A DNA stretch of 14,098 bases from an uncultured Clostridia bacterium (lineage in GTDB: Bacteria > Bacillota > Clostridia > Christensenellales > UBA1242). Below the pieces are notes generated by a model that was not told the DNA's origin, searched no databases, and saw only the letters and a program-made list of their open reading frames with translations. Every line of letters begins with the position of its first letter. Position 1 is the first letter of the stretch. A program made the position numbers and the translations under genes. This document shows positions 6,215 to 12,682 of this stretch, piece by piece. The stretch covers positions 1-14,098 of the forward strand of contig CANQHS010000016.1 in the NCBI GenBank assembly GCA_947623795.1, read 5' to 3'.

Positions 6215-7420
6215 TTATTTGATTCGTGTGACAGTTCCAGAAACATCGCCGCCACTCGTTTGATATAAAGTAAATTGTCCCTGACTATAATCAAATAAAA
6301 TACAACCAAAGGACACTGGAGACATAACAGGATCCGTCCTAAGATAAAATTCCACTTTAATCCGATAATCAAAATCGCCATTTATGATCGTCACATAAAA
6401 AAACAAATCACTAAAACCATACTTATTAGAACTAACAACATTTTGCACTTCACCATCAATAATATCAAAAGTTGCTGTGACTTCTTCACCCGAACAAGTA
6501 CCAGCAAAAGAATATTTTCCATTTATAGTCCTAATAACTTGAAATGTTGTATCTTCGTCCAATTTATAATTATCTTCAACTTTAACTCCGTTTACACGCC
6601 ATTCATAAATTCCGCCATCAAAATAATTTTCAGATATTTCAGAAAAATTAACAATCGTACCTTTTACGTAAGACAAAAGAATTGTCTTATCTAATTCTAT
6701 ACATACATACTTCGCTGTTACAAATTCGCTAACATCGCCAGAGCCAAATTCTATGTTATCGCTCTCTATATATTCAGTTGGAGCAACACTAACAACAAAT
6801 AAGTTTTTATTGAAATAATAGTTCCAATATTTAACTGCATTAGCACCACCATTTGTGGACAAGCTTAAATATGTACTATTTGTATAAAACGCAAATCTTA
6901 ATGTTAATTCATCTTCTATAATTTCACGCAAATCATCATCATAAAATTTATAAACATATTTTGCTAAAACATAATCACTAGAATTTTCAACATATGTACA
7001 TGGCATATCATTAACATAAACACCATAAACAGTATCTTTATCTAATTCCATGACTTCACTAATAATAATTTTTGCAGAATAAGTATTTTCTTCTTCTTGA
7101 GTCAATTCAATATTGCTAAATTCATATTTAATACTATCTACAACAGTGACTTCATTTGGATGGAAAATTCCATTTAATACACCATGTATACCACCACGTG
7201 CATTGTAATAATAATTTAATTGAATGCCACTATAAGCTGAAATGGAAACCATAATAACAATAAACAAAGTTAATAATACAAATTTACCACCATTGTTAAA
7301 GTATTTAATGCAAAATACTAAAGCAACAATCAGTCCTACTATTACTGCTAAGATAAACCAAAACTTTGGCATACCTAACATATCTAAAAATTTATTTGTT
7401 CCAAATAATTGTGCTATCAT
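6215..7420 (-). CDS. N-terminally membrane-anchored 401-aa protein, unknown
   Basis: No family recognised. Two membrane segments lie at about 20-41 (FWFILAVIVGLIVALVFCIKYF) and 47-67, followed by about 330 residues of mostly beta-type, Tyr/Asn-rich sequence with few Lys clusters, consistent with an exported or surface domain. Its ATG (7418-7420) overlaps the TGA of the upstream 408-aa gene as ATGA, and only a weak GGTG precedes it, so translation is probably coupled to that gene and the two products may act in fixed ratio. In inoviruses the position after the coat genes is taken by the minor coat proteins pIII and pVI; this pair may be their counterparts. That is inferred from order and topology only. 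Confidence 0.75.
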   Translation of the reverse strand: MIAQLFGTNKFLDMLGMPKFWFILAVIVGLIVALVFCIKYFNNGGKFVLLTLFIVIMVSISAYSGIQLNYYYNARGGIHGVLNGIFHPNEVTVVDSIKYEFSNIELTQEEENTYSAKIIISEVMELDKDTVYGVYVNDMPCTYVENSSDYVLAKYVYKFYDDDLREIIEDELTLRFAFYTNSTYLSLSTNGGANAVKYWNYYFNKNLFVVSVAPTEYIESDNIEFGSGDVSEFVTAKYVCIELDKTILLSYVKGTIVNFSEISENYFDGGIYEWRVNGVKVEDNYKLDEDTTFQVIRTINGKYSFAGTCSGEEVTATFDIIDGEVQNVVSSNKYGFSDLFFYVTIINGDFDYRIKVEFYLRTDPVMSPVSFGCILFDYSQGQFTLYQTSGGDVSGTVTRIK

Positions 7421-8643
7421 AATGTCACCACGCTTTTAACTTTTTCACCGTCTTGAGTTTTTAGAGTGTAGATTTCTTTGTATTTCATCTTCTCTAATCC
7501 GCTGTCCGATGTAAAGCCAGTAAAGTTATAATTCTTTTTAGCAAAATAATCTAAGTCAATCTCAATTCGAAAGAACATTTTATCGAAATATTTCTCATAT
7601 TTTTCAATAAAATCGCCACGCAATTTCAAAGCATAATTATTTTCACTAACTTCAACAAACGCAAAATGATTTATATTTAAAACTTTAACATCTCGTCCTA
7701 CAAAATAATCGTCTGTAGAATAATCTCCGTCAACTTTAAAATTCGAGTTACCAGCAACACATTTGAATAAACTTTCATTTGCATTGGTTACTTTTCTATC
7801 TGTCTTATTTACATAAATTGAATAATAAGAACGAACATCTTTAGTGATTGAATGAGCTTTATCTAAGTTAACCAATTTGTCATAAACACCAGTAGATTCG
7901 TCATATTCATAGTAATTAAACAAATCGCCAAATTCGAATACGTGTGGACTTGAAGTTCCATTTTCAACAGATTTTAAACTGTCATATATAAGTTTAGCAA
8001 AATAATAAACATCACTTGAATAATAACGATTAACGTTCCAATACATAAGAGATCCCCATGTATTTTGGCTTGAATAATTATCTGCAAAATGTGTATAACC
8101 TATATTATAGCCTTTAAAAGCCATTAGATATGTATCTTCGCCTAGAGTAATTTTAAATCGACTATTGTTAGATATCTCATTTGTTGAAAGCTGCACACTC
8201 TCATAGTCATCGCTAGACATATAATTATAAGTTGTATCACCTTTAACACCATAAACAAATCTATTATAAGTTCCTTCACTCCAAAGCCACCAACCATGCT
8301 GATTTATAACTTGTTGGTACTTCTCATCCATTTCTTCGTTAAAGTAAAAATTAATATTCCCAGAATCATCGGCAACAAATTGCAAACCTTGACTGAAGAA
8401 ACTTTCCTTATTTTCATCTAGCAAATAATTGAACTTAATCTCAAATAAATCTGCCATGCTATTGACTTCAACAAAATATTTTGTACTTCCGTCATTTAAT
8501 TTTTGCAAGCCTACCTCAAAAGTATTAGCAACAACACGTTCGTTACCATAAAGAGAAATATATAGATACCAAATATCTATACCCAAACATGCTATTAACA
8601 ATAAAATTAAAATTGCTATTCCAAATTTTTTTAAATTTGACAT
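7417..8643 (-). CDS. N-terminally anchored 408-aa surface-type protein, adsorption candidate
   Basis: One membrane segment stands at about 7-28 after MSNLKK, then about 380 residues rich in Tyr, Ser, Asn and Asp with no catalytic motif I can see. The positive residues before the membrane segment suggest an N-in, C-out orientation. I choose the ATG at 8641-8643 (TTGGAG six bases upstream); an in-frame TTG at 8661 would lie inside the preceding gene. It starts one base after the preceding TGA and overlaps the following gene by ATGA. Position and size fit the adsorption protein slot (pIII) of filamentous phages, but typical pIII is anchored at its C-terminus, so the topology here is reversed. 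Confidence 0.75.
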   Translation of the reverse strand: MSNLKKFGIAILILLLIACLGIDIWYLYISLYGNERVVANTFEVGLQKLNDGSTKYFVEVNSMADLFEIKFNYLLDENKESFFSQGLQFVADDSGNINFYFNEEMDEKYQQVINQHGWWLWSEGTYNRFVYGVKGDTTYNYMSSDDYESVQLSTNEISNNSRFKITLGEDTYLMAFKGYNIGYTHFADNYSSQNTWGSLMYWNVNRYYSSDVYYFAKLIYDSLKSVENGTSSPHVFEFGDLFNYYEYDESTGVYDKLVNLDKAHSITKDVRSYYSIYVNKTDRKVTNANESLFKCVAGNSNFKVDGDYSTDDYFVGRDVKVLNINHFAFVEVSENNYALKLRGDFIEKYEKYFDKMFFRIEIDLDYFAKKNYNFTGFTSDSGLEKMKYKEIYTLKTQDGEKVKSVVTL

Positions 8644-8644
8644 T

Positions 8645-8836
8645 TCAAACTCCAAAAACAAACATTAAGACAAAAACAACTACTACTAATAAAATTATAA
8701 AGACAAAGATATTGCCAAAAATTAAGTTAAACAAGAATTTTATACATGCACAAATAAACAACACTATGAACTTTATAATCTTAAAAAGTACAAGGAATAA
8801 ACCTTTAAAAAAGTTACCTAAATTTTGCCAAAACAT
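8645..8836 (-). CDS. 63-aa, almost wholly hydrophobic protein (coat candidate)
   Basis: The protein is nearly all Phe, Leu, Ile and Val with a few Lys. Two membrane stretches are likely: about 12-40 (amphipathic, with Lys19, Lys22 and Lys33) and 44-62. There is no signal peptidase site of classical form. The start has AAGGTG upstream at good spacing; the TGA is followed one base later by the ATG of the 408-aa gene. Together with the 62-aa gene just upstream it fits the small-coat-protein cluster (pVII, pIX, pVIII) of filamentous phages. A holin-like or membrane regulator role cannot be excluded. Confidence 0.7.
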   Translation of the reverse strand: MFWQNLGNFFKGLFLVLFKIIKFIVLFICACIKFLFNLIFGNIFVFIILLVVVVFVLMFVFGV

Positions 8837-8845
8837 ATGAACACC

Positions 8846-9034
8846 TTAACAGCGTATAAATGCTGCCGCTTCAGTTTCTTTAATGACATGCATTGCTTTT
8901 AACCATTCAGTCCATTGTTCAACAAAAGTTATTCCGTTCTTTTCAGCCATGATAAACGTAACAATGACTGCTGCAATAACAATTGCTAGAACGACTGCAA
9001 AAATGATTAATAATGTCTTTTCAAACCAATTCAT
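8846..9034 (-). CDS. 62-aa single-span membrane protein (major coat candidate)
   Basis: A short N-terminus (MNWFEKT) is followed by one strong membrane helix (about 8-29, rich in Ile, Val and Ala) and a polar helical tail ending in Cys62. Size and one-helix topology are like inovirus major coat proteins, though those usually have a longer acidic N-terminus and a basic C-terminus; here the tail is mixed in charge, so the assignment is tentative. The start has GGAAGG upstream and follows a GC-rich structured gap. The strong ribosome binding site and first position in the membrane-protein block would suit an abundant product. Confidence 0.7.
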   Translation of the reverse strand: MNWFEKTLLIIFAVVLAIVIAAVIVTFIMAEKNGITFVEQWTEWLKAMHVIKETEAAAFIRC

Positions 9035-9037
9035 ACA

Positions 9038-9152
9038 TTACCTTCCTTTTCCCTTATTTTGCACCGACACTAGTTCCGACCTAGTATTTCGCCTTAACGA
9101 AATCGGCTTAAAGGGCTTACGCCCTATAGGAGGAATCATCTAGGACAAGTGA
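9038..9152 (-). other. GC-rich structured gap with three hairpins and a 33-codon ORF
   Basis: This short gap is markedly richer in GC than its neighbours. Hairpins: ACTAG/CTAGT (9069-9073, 9081-9085), ATTTCG/CGAAAT (9086-9091, 9098-9103) and AGGGC/GCCCT (9112-9116, 9121-9125). CTAG at 9081-9084 can alternatively pair with CTAG at 9140-9143, so exclusive folds exist. A minus-strand ORF (9139 to 9038) would code a basic, proline-containing 33-aa peptide starting MIPPIGRKPF and ending three bases before the next start codon, but it has no ribosome binding site. Candidates are a packaging signal, a complementary-strand origin, a regulatory RNA or an inserted small repeat. Confidence 0.45.
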
Positions 9153-9371
9153 TTAACACTTTTTAATACGTTTTTTATGAAATTCTGGAGTCTGCCTATA
9201 AAGTAATGCATACTCACATAATTGATGAACACTCATAGCCTTATTCATCGCAACTTTATCGCCCAAACGACACGCTTTATTTAATTGACGCTCACTTACT
9301 CGATAATTAACTACCAAATCAGAATAAGACATGCAATTTGCCAATTTTTTTTGATCTCTTGTAAATTTCAT
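9153..9371 (-). CDS. Small basic protein, 72 aa, unknown
   Basis: A soluble, mostly helical and basic protein (MKFTRDQKKLANCMSYSDLV at the start, KKRIKKC at the end). The middle (SDLVVNYRVSERQLNKACRL) could form a helix-turn-helix-like unit, which is weak evidence for DNA binding. Start at 9369-9371 follows AAGGAG. It is the last of seven small genes read from the leftward promoter, before the structured gap. Such early small genes in ssDNA phages often code ssDNA-binding or control proteins; no specific role is shown. Confidence 0.7.
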   Translation of the reverse strand: MKFTRDQKKLANCMSYSDLVVNYRVSERQLNKACRLGDKVAMNKAMSVHQLCEYALLYRQTPEFHKKRIKKC

Positions 9372-9389
9372 AGAACACTCCTTAAAACA

Positions 9390-9590
9390 TCATTTTTCTT
9401 TCAACGTAAGTATTAAGACCTTTTTTAACCTTTCAATATAATTAGTAACATTGGTATAATCTGGCTCCTTAATATAAGTACAATCACTTATATAATGTGT
9501 CAATCTATCAAGTACCAAAATTGCATACTTTAACTGTTTTTCGAGTCTAACAATACGTTGCAATAATACTTTTATTTGTTCGTTATTCAT
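9390..9590 (-). CDS. Small coiled-coil-like protein, 66 aa, unknown
   Basis: The N-terminal half (IKVLLQRIVRLEKQLKYAILVLDRL) has leucines and isoleucines at heptad-like spacing, suggesting a short coiled coil and dimerisation. The C-terminal half is mixed charge and ends in LKEK. Its ATG overlaps the TGA of the upstream gene (ATGA), with AAAGGAG ahead of it, so the pair is translated together. Function unknown. Confidence 0.68.
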   Translation of the reverse strand: MNNEQIKVLLQRIVRLEKQLKYAILVLDRLTHYISDCTYIKEPDYTNVTNYIERLKKVLILTLKEK

Positions 9591-9775
9591 GATTTACTCC
9601 TTTTAATAATTTCTTTTAATTTATACTCGTAACAAAAAATATTCATATCACCCGTTCGAAAATTAAAATTACTATAATAATAAGAATTTAAAAGTTTTGT
9701 TGATTTTGAATCTATAGAAAGTGCTTTCTTTTCTAAATCTCTAATAGATTTATCTTGATTAAATACAAATTTCAT
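9587..9775 (-). CDS. Small protein, 62 aa, unknown
   Basis: A polar, Lys/Ser/Tyr-rich protein (MKFVFNQDKSIRDLEKKALS) without membrane segment or recognisable motif. It has a good ribosome binding site (TTAGGAG) and overlaps the next gene by ATGA. The opening MKF resembles that of the 72-aa protein, but I see no further similarity. It belongs to the early small-gene cluster. Confidence 0.65.
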   Translation of the reverse strand: MKFVFNQDKSIRDLEKKALSIDSKSTKLLNSYYYSNFNFRTGDMNIFCYEYKLKEIIKRSKS

Positions 9776-9783
9776 AATTACTC

Positions 9784-9990
9784 CTAAACCAAACCAGCAC
9801 GAATCATTTCATGCATTAAATTATAAACATAATCATAAGAAACTCGTATAGGCTTTTTTCTCAATCGGTTATCACTATTAATAATAGAAATTGCAATCAT
9901 TGGAATTTCAAAAGTTGCCTTACATTTTTGTGAGGCAATTAATATAGCGTCCATAACAATGCGTTTTTTATATATCGTAAAATTATTCAT
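9784..9990 (-). CDS. Small protein, 68 aa, unknown, possible winged-helix-like
   Basis: Begins MNNFTIYKKRIVMDAILIAS and ends with a predicted helix VSYDYVYNLMHEMIRAGLV. The order helix, short strand-like segment (FEIPMIAIS), loop with RLRKKP and a final helix is compatible with a small winged-helix DNA-binding fold, but no signature is firm. Start at 9988-9990 has AAAGGAG. It follows the 61-aa gene closely and belongs to the same transcript. Confidence 0.65.
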   Translation of the reverse strand: MNNFTIYKKRIVMDAILIASQKCKATFEIPMIAISIINSDNRLRKKPIRVSYDYVYNLMHEMIRAGLV

Positions 9991-10000
9991 AAATACTCCT

Positions 10001-10186
10001 TTAAGTTAATTGTGAATTAATCCAAAGCTTAACCCACACATTGTTATTTATCAATCTAAGAACTAGACAATTAAAGCCCAGCCAAGACTTCTTTTTTGCA
10101 TAATCTAATGCTTTTGAATATTCACGAAAATCCTTCGTTTCAACAAGAGTCTTATCTCTATAAACATGTACAGCAACTACATCCAT
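10001..10186 (-). CDS. Small protein, 61 aa, unknown
   Basis: A compact alternating strand/helix protein: MDVVAVHVYRDKTLVETKDF, then a helix with YSKALDYAKKK and a strand LVLRLINNNVWVKLWI. The ATG (10184-10186) directly abuts the TAA of the 174-aa gene, and only a GGTGG within that gene can serve as ribosome binding site, so translation is probably coupled. No family recognised. Confidence 0.65.
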   Translation of the reverse strand: MDVVAVHVYRDKTLVETKDFREYSKALDYAKKKSWLGFNCLVLRLINNNVWVKLWINSQLT

Positions 10187-10711
10187 TTAACCACCATAAC
10201 ATTGCCTTTTATATTGTTCTAATGAATTAAAATCACACTCACGCAATGCTTTCGATCTACAAAATACTTTGTAATCATTAAAATTAAATTTTTCTATTGG
10301 ATCTCGAACATCAACTGAATATAACCTATACTTCTTTGCTATCAAACTACTTTTTGCAAACGCACTATACAACGTATTAAAATTAAATCCGGTCATCATT
10401 GACATTTCATCTAAAGAATCAGCAACGCATATAGGCAATTCATATTTATCTGCTGTAACTAATTCATAAACTTTTTTACAACTTAAACCAAGCGACAAAT
10501 AATAGTTTATAAGTGACAATTGCTTTTTTAACAAAATTCGCTTATCTCTATCTTTTTCACTACGCAAAACATTTAACAAATTATTCATACTGTTATTCAA
10601 CATATCTCTTTTCTCAACTGAACTTAAATTTGACCAACTAAAATCAGTAAAATATACTGACATGCTTATAGGCAAATCGCCTAATTCTAAATCATCAATA
10701 AAATTTTTCAT
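10187..10711 (-). CDS. 174-aa protein with C-terminal helix-turn-helix-like segment
   Basis: The first 80 residues are helical and unrecognised. Residues about 81-133 (VYELVTADKYELPICVADSL, then EMSMMTGFNFNTLYSA and a basic end with KKYRLYSV) match a pattern common in small phage and plasmid proteins of Bacillota, where a short ELP strand precedes a helix-turn-helix (DS-x-x-E-x-x-x-x-x-G-x-x-x-x-T-x-Y). It is therefore a candidate DNA-binding regulator. ATG at 10709-10711 follows AGGGGGT. It is the second gene from the leftward promoter and the largest early gene. Family assignment is from pattern memory and is moderate. Confidence 0.7.
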   Translation of the reverse strand: MKNFIDDLELGDLPISMSVYFTDFSWSNLSSVEKRDMLNNSMNNLLNVLRSEKDRDKRILLKKQLSLINYYLSLGLSCKKVYELVTADKYELPICVADSLDEMSMMTGFNFNTLYSAFAKSSLIAKKYRLYSVDVRDPIEKFNFNDYKVFCRSKALRECDFNSLEQYKRQCYGG

Positions 10712-10720
10712 ATTTACCCC

Positions 10721-10969
10721 CTAAACATCTTTATAAACAACATTCATCCAAAAAATCAAATTGTCTATTCGTTGTTTTTCATCTTGACTCAAGTATCTAC
10801 GCTTATGCCTTAAAATCTTGTAAAAGAACATTCTATGCTTTCGCTGACCTATCAGTCTTTTTAAATAATTAAGCACATCTTGGCCAACATCAAAATCTGA
10901 CTTCATAAAATAATAAAGCTCTTGTAATATGTACTCTTTTAGCTCTTTTTTAGATTTAACATCCGACAT
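10721..10969 (-). CDS. First leftward gene, 82-aa basic helical protein, unknown
   Basis: A helical protein with an acidic-basic N-terminus (MSDVKSKKELKEYILQELYY) and a strongly basic middle (LIGQRKHRMFFYKILRHKRRYL). Start at 10967-10969 follows GGGGGT. Being first behind the repressed leftward promoter it is in the usual place for an early regulator or excision factor; its size and basic charge would allow excisionase function, but no known Xis signature is visible. Confidence 0.68.
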   Translation of the reverse strand: MSDVKSKKELKEYILQELYYFMKSDFDVGQDVLNYLKRLIGQRKHRMFFYKILRHKRRYLSQDEKQRIDNLIFWMNVVYKDV

Positions 10970-11010
10970 TTATACCCCCATAAATTACAAATTTTCGTAT
11001 AATTACCCCT

Positions 11011-11039
11011 ATTATATACCAATATTCCGAAAAAACAAA
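11011..11039 (-). promoter_or_regulatory. Leftward promoter
   Basis: On the minus strand a perfect -10 box TATAAT (11016-11011) lies 17 bp from TTTGTT (11039-11034), or 16 bp from TTGTTT. Transcription would start near 11004 and read the first leftward gene at 10969. The operator-like repeat at 10982-10997 overlaps the start of the transcript, so a bound repressor would block it. Confidence 0.65.
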
Positions 11040-11086
11040 GTAAAAATTACAGATTTTCGAAATTTTTAAAAAAAATTTTTAAAATA

Positions 11087-11115
11087 TTGAAATTTAACAC
11101 ACGGGGAACTAAAAT
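11087..11115 (+). promoter_or_regulatory. Rightward promoter for the repressor operon
   Basis: TTGAAA (11087-11092), a 17-bp spacer, then TAAAAT (11110-11115): close to the sigma-A consensus. The expected start near 11122 leaves a very short leader, with TGGAGG (11122-11127) almost at the 5' end of the RNA. The operator-like repeat at 11044-11059 lies about 30 bp upstream of the -35 box, where a repressor could activate rather than block. Confidence 0.55.
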
Positions 11116-11133
11116 ATATGTTGGAGGTACAAA

Positions 11134-11490
11134 ATGCAAATTAAAGAATTACGAAAAAAACAAAACATATCACAAAAACGATTAGCACAAGACTTAAACA
11201 TTCCTATTTCAACTTTAAATGGTTATGAAAATGAAAATTATTTACCAACAGCAAATACACTAATCAAAATTGCAGATTATCTACATGTAACAATTGATGA
11301 ACTTGTAGGAAGAAAACAAGAGAACATCATTGACAAAGGGTTATTAAATGATGTAGAACTCGATATTATTGATAAACTTAGAAAACTAGATAAAGACAAC
11401 CAAATTCGATTACAAGCATATGCTCAGGGCCTATTCGATAATCAACAACAAGAAATGGAAACCATTAAACGAATAAAAGGAGAAAAATAA
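11134..11490 (+). CDS. XRE-family (cI-like) repressor
   Basis: A 118-aa protein with a helix-turn-helix of the XRE/Cro-cI family at residues about 1-60: IKELRKKQNISQKRLAQDLN, then PISTLNGYENENYLPTANTL and the closing IADYLHVTIDELVG. The C-terminal 50 residues are helical and probably dimerise; the protein is too short for a LexA-type self-cleaving domain. Start has TGGAGG upstream. It lies divergently from the leftward block, so it most likely binds the repeats in the intervening gap and holds the element silent. Its stop overlaps the next start as TAATG. Confidence 0.88.
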   Translation: MQIKELRKKQNISQKRLAQDLNIPISTLNGYENENYLPTANTLIKIADYLHVTIDELVGRKQENIIDKGLLNDVELDIIDKLRKLDKDNQIRLQAYAQGLFDNQQQEMETIKRIKGEK

Positions 11491-12125
11491 TGTTTGAATT
11501 TGGATATTGTTATTATTGCAGAAATTGGTATTCAAAATTAACAAGAAGCCACATGTGTTTTGAATGTAACCAGCTTCTTGAAAAATATTTAAACAATATT
11601 ACAAACAATAAAAAACACACTTTCATTGAAACAAATAACCGAAAAGAGAATTTAATTCAATTGGAACTATTCTTAGCCAAAATGAACGACAAAAAAACAT
11701 GCGAAAATACTCATCAATTTATAACCAACTTAATAGAAAGCATTGAAAATCAACCAACCATTCATAACAACAACGATTATAGAAAAAATTTTGTTCCACA
11801 AATAAGAACAGATGATGGTCATTACGTAAGAAGCAAAGGCGAACAAATAATAGACAACTGGCTGTTTAACAACAAAATAAGACATACATATGAAAAACAA
11901 TTAATCATTAACTCCAATACATATTACCCAGATTTCTACTTGCCAGATTACGACAAATACATAGAATATTGGGGACTTAACACAAAAGAATATATAAACA
12001 AAAAAACAACAAAAATAAATAATTATATTAAAAATAATATCGATTACATTAATATTGATGACAAAATATTACAAAACTTAGATGACTACCTAAACAAAGA
12101 ACTAATCAAAAAAGGAGAAAAATAA
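11490..12125 (+). CDS. Zinc-ribbon plus PD-(D/E)XK nuclease-like protein
   Basis: A 211-aa protein. The N-terminus has two CxxC pairs (Cys7/Cys10 and Cys23/Cys26), a probable zinc ribbon. After a polar linker the C-terminal part (about 110-205) looks like a restriction-endonuclease-fold nuclease: SKGEQ with Glu118, then YYPDFYLPDY with Asp148, YIEYWG with Glu159, and a Lys cluster 171-175. These match the order of catalytic residues in a nuclease domain found alone or fused to UvrD-like helicases. Starts with a TAATG overlap behind the repressor, with AAAAGGAG ahead, so it is expressed in the silent state. It could be a superinfection-exclusion or anti-phage nuclease, or act in element maintenance. 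The fold is my recognition; the role is inference. Confidence 0.7.
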   Translation: MFEFGYCYYCRNWYSKLTRSHMCFECNQLLEKYLNNITNNKKHTFIETNNRKENLIQLELFLAKMNDKKTCENTHQFITNLIESIENQPTIHNNNDYRKNFVPQIRTDDGHYVRSKGEQIIDNWLFNNKIRHTYEKQLIINSNTYYPDFYLPDYDKYIEYWGLNTKEYINKKTTKINNYIKNNIDYINIDDKILQNLDDYLNKELIKKGEK

Positions 12126-12484
12126 TGCAAGAAAACTTAATACAAAATGAATTTGATGTGTTTACTGAAATCAATAACAATACAGAATATTTCAAAGACA
12201 TCTTAGAAACCATGCCTAATCTAAAACTAAATAAGTATGATAAAACATTTTTAATCAATTCTTACAAAAACACAACGAACAATATAATTAACTATGCCCT
12301 ACTTACAAAAGAAAGATTTGATTTCTTCGATGAAAAAAACTTTAAAAACAAAATTCTTCCAGATAATTACATCAAACCAGCAAACATAGAATTATTACAT
12401 AACATAAACAAATTAAACGAACAGCAAACAAACACTTTAAACGAATATGTAAAAGCATTATTAAAAGGAGAAACATGCAAATAG
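12125..12484 (+). CDS. Unknown 119-aa helical protein of the repressor operon
   Basis: A soluble, Asn/Lys-rich, apparently all-helical protein with no recognised motif. Start overlaps the preceding stop as TAATG, with a junction (AAAAGGAGAAAAATAATG) identical to the one in front of the nuclease gene. The end overlaps the next small ORF by ten bases. Co-expression with the nuclease-like protein suggests a partner, for example an antidote or adaptor, but this rests on position only. Confidence 0.7.
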   Translation: MQENLIQNEFDVFTEINNNTEYFKDILETMPNLKLNKYDKTFLINSYKNTTNNIINYALLTKERFDFFDEKNFKNKILPDNYIKPANIELLHNINKLNEQQTNTLNEYVKALLKGETCK

Positions 12485-12682
12485 ATAATGATTACTTAAA
12501 TTCCGAATATATAAAAACGAATTTTAGAACTTATACAGCTTGACCAAGAAACTATAACAAAAAAAGAAAAAATTTATGAATTAATAGACATCTATATTCA
12601 ATCACGAAAAGAAAATAGAAGACCAATAATTATTCAGCTGAATAATGTTAACAATTCTCAACCTATAAAAGGAGATGACGAA
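12475..12682 (+). pseudogene. Frameshifted small ORF just upstream of the integrase
   Basis: An ATG at 12475 preceded by AAAAGGAG begins MQIDNDYLNSEYIKT and stops at 12543 after 22 codons. From 12515 a second frame (one base ahead) is open to the integrase, reading ILELIQLDQETITKKEKIYE and onwards with no stop and no start codon of its own. Loss of one A from the run of five at 12513-12517 would join the two into a 69-codon ORF that then continues in frame into the integrase. Explanations are a real frameshift mutation, a sequencing error in the A-run, or programmed or slippage frameshifting that makes an N-terminally extended integrase. Confidence 0.5.

Larger units (their letters stand above)
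10970..11133. promoter_or_regulatory. Divergent control region with operator-like repeats
   Basis: The 164-bp gap between the divergent modules. Two direct repeats AAATTACA(A/G)ATTTTCG stand at 10982-10997 and 11044-11059 (one difference in 16, 62 bp apart), and the second contains the palindrome TTTCGAAA. The first lies just downstream of the leftward -10 box and the second just upstream of that promoter's -35 region. They are the obvious candidate operators for the XRE repressor encoded at 11134, in a lambda-like switch. A long A/T-run segment (11060-11090) may bend the DNA. Confidence 0.65.

Noticed and set aside
8644..8661. TTG start for the 408-aa protein and similar upstream starts for the ATPase (3653) and 127-aa protein (2727)
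   Set aside because: Each lies within or directly against the ribosome binding site of a downstream ATG with proper spacing, so the ATG starts are preferred.
8883..9143. An 86-codon plus-strand ORF over the 62-aa gene and the structured gap
   Set aside because: It is opposite to the 62-aa membrane gene, which has a good ribosome binding site and membrane-protein composition; no ribosome binding site supports the plus-strand ORF.
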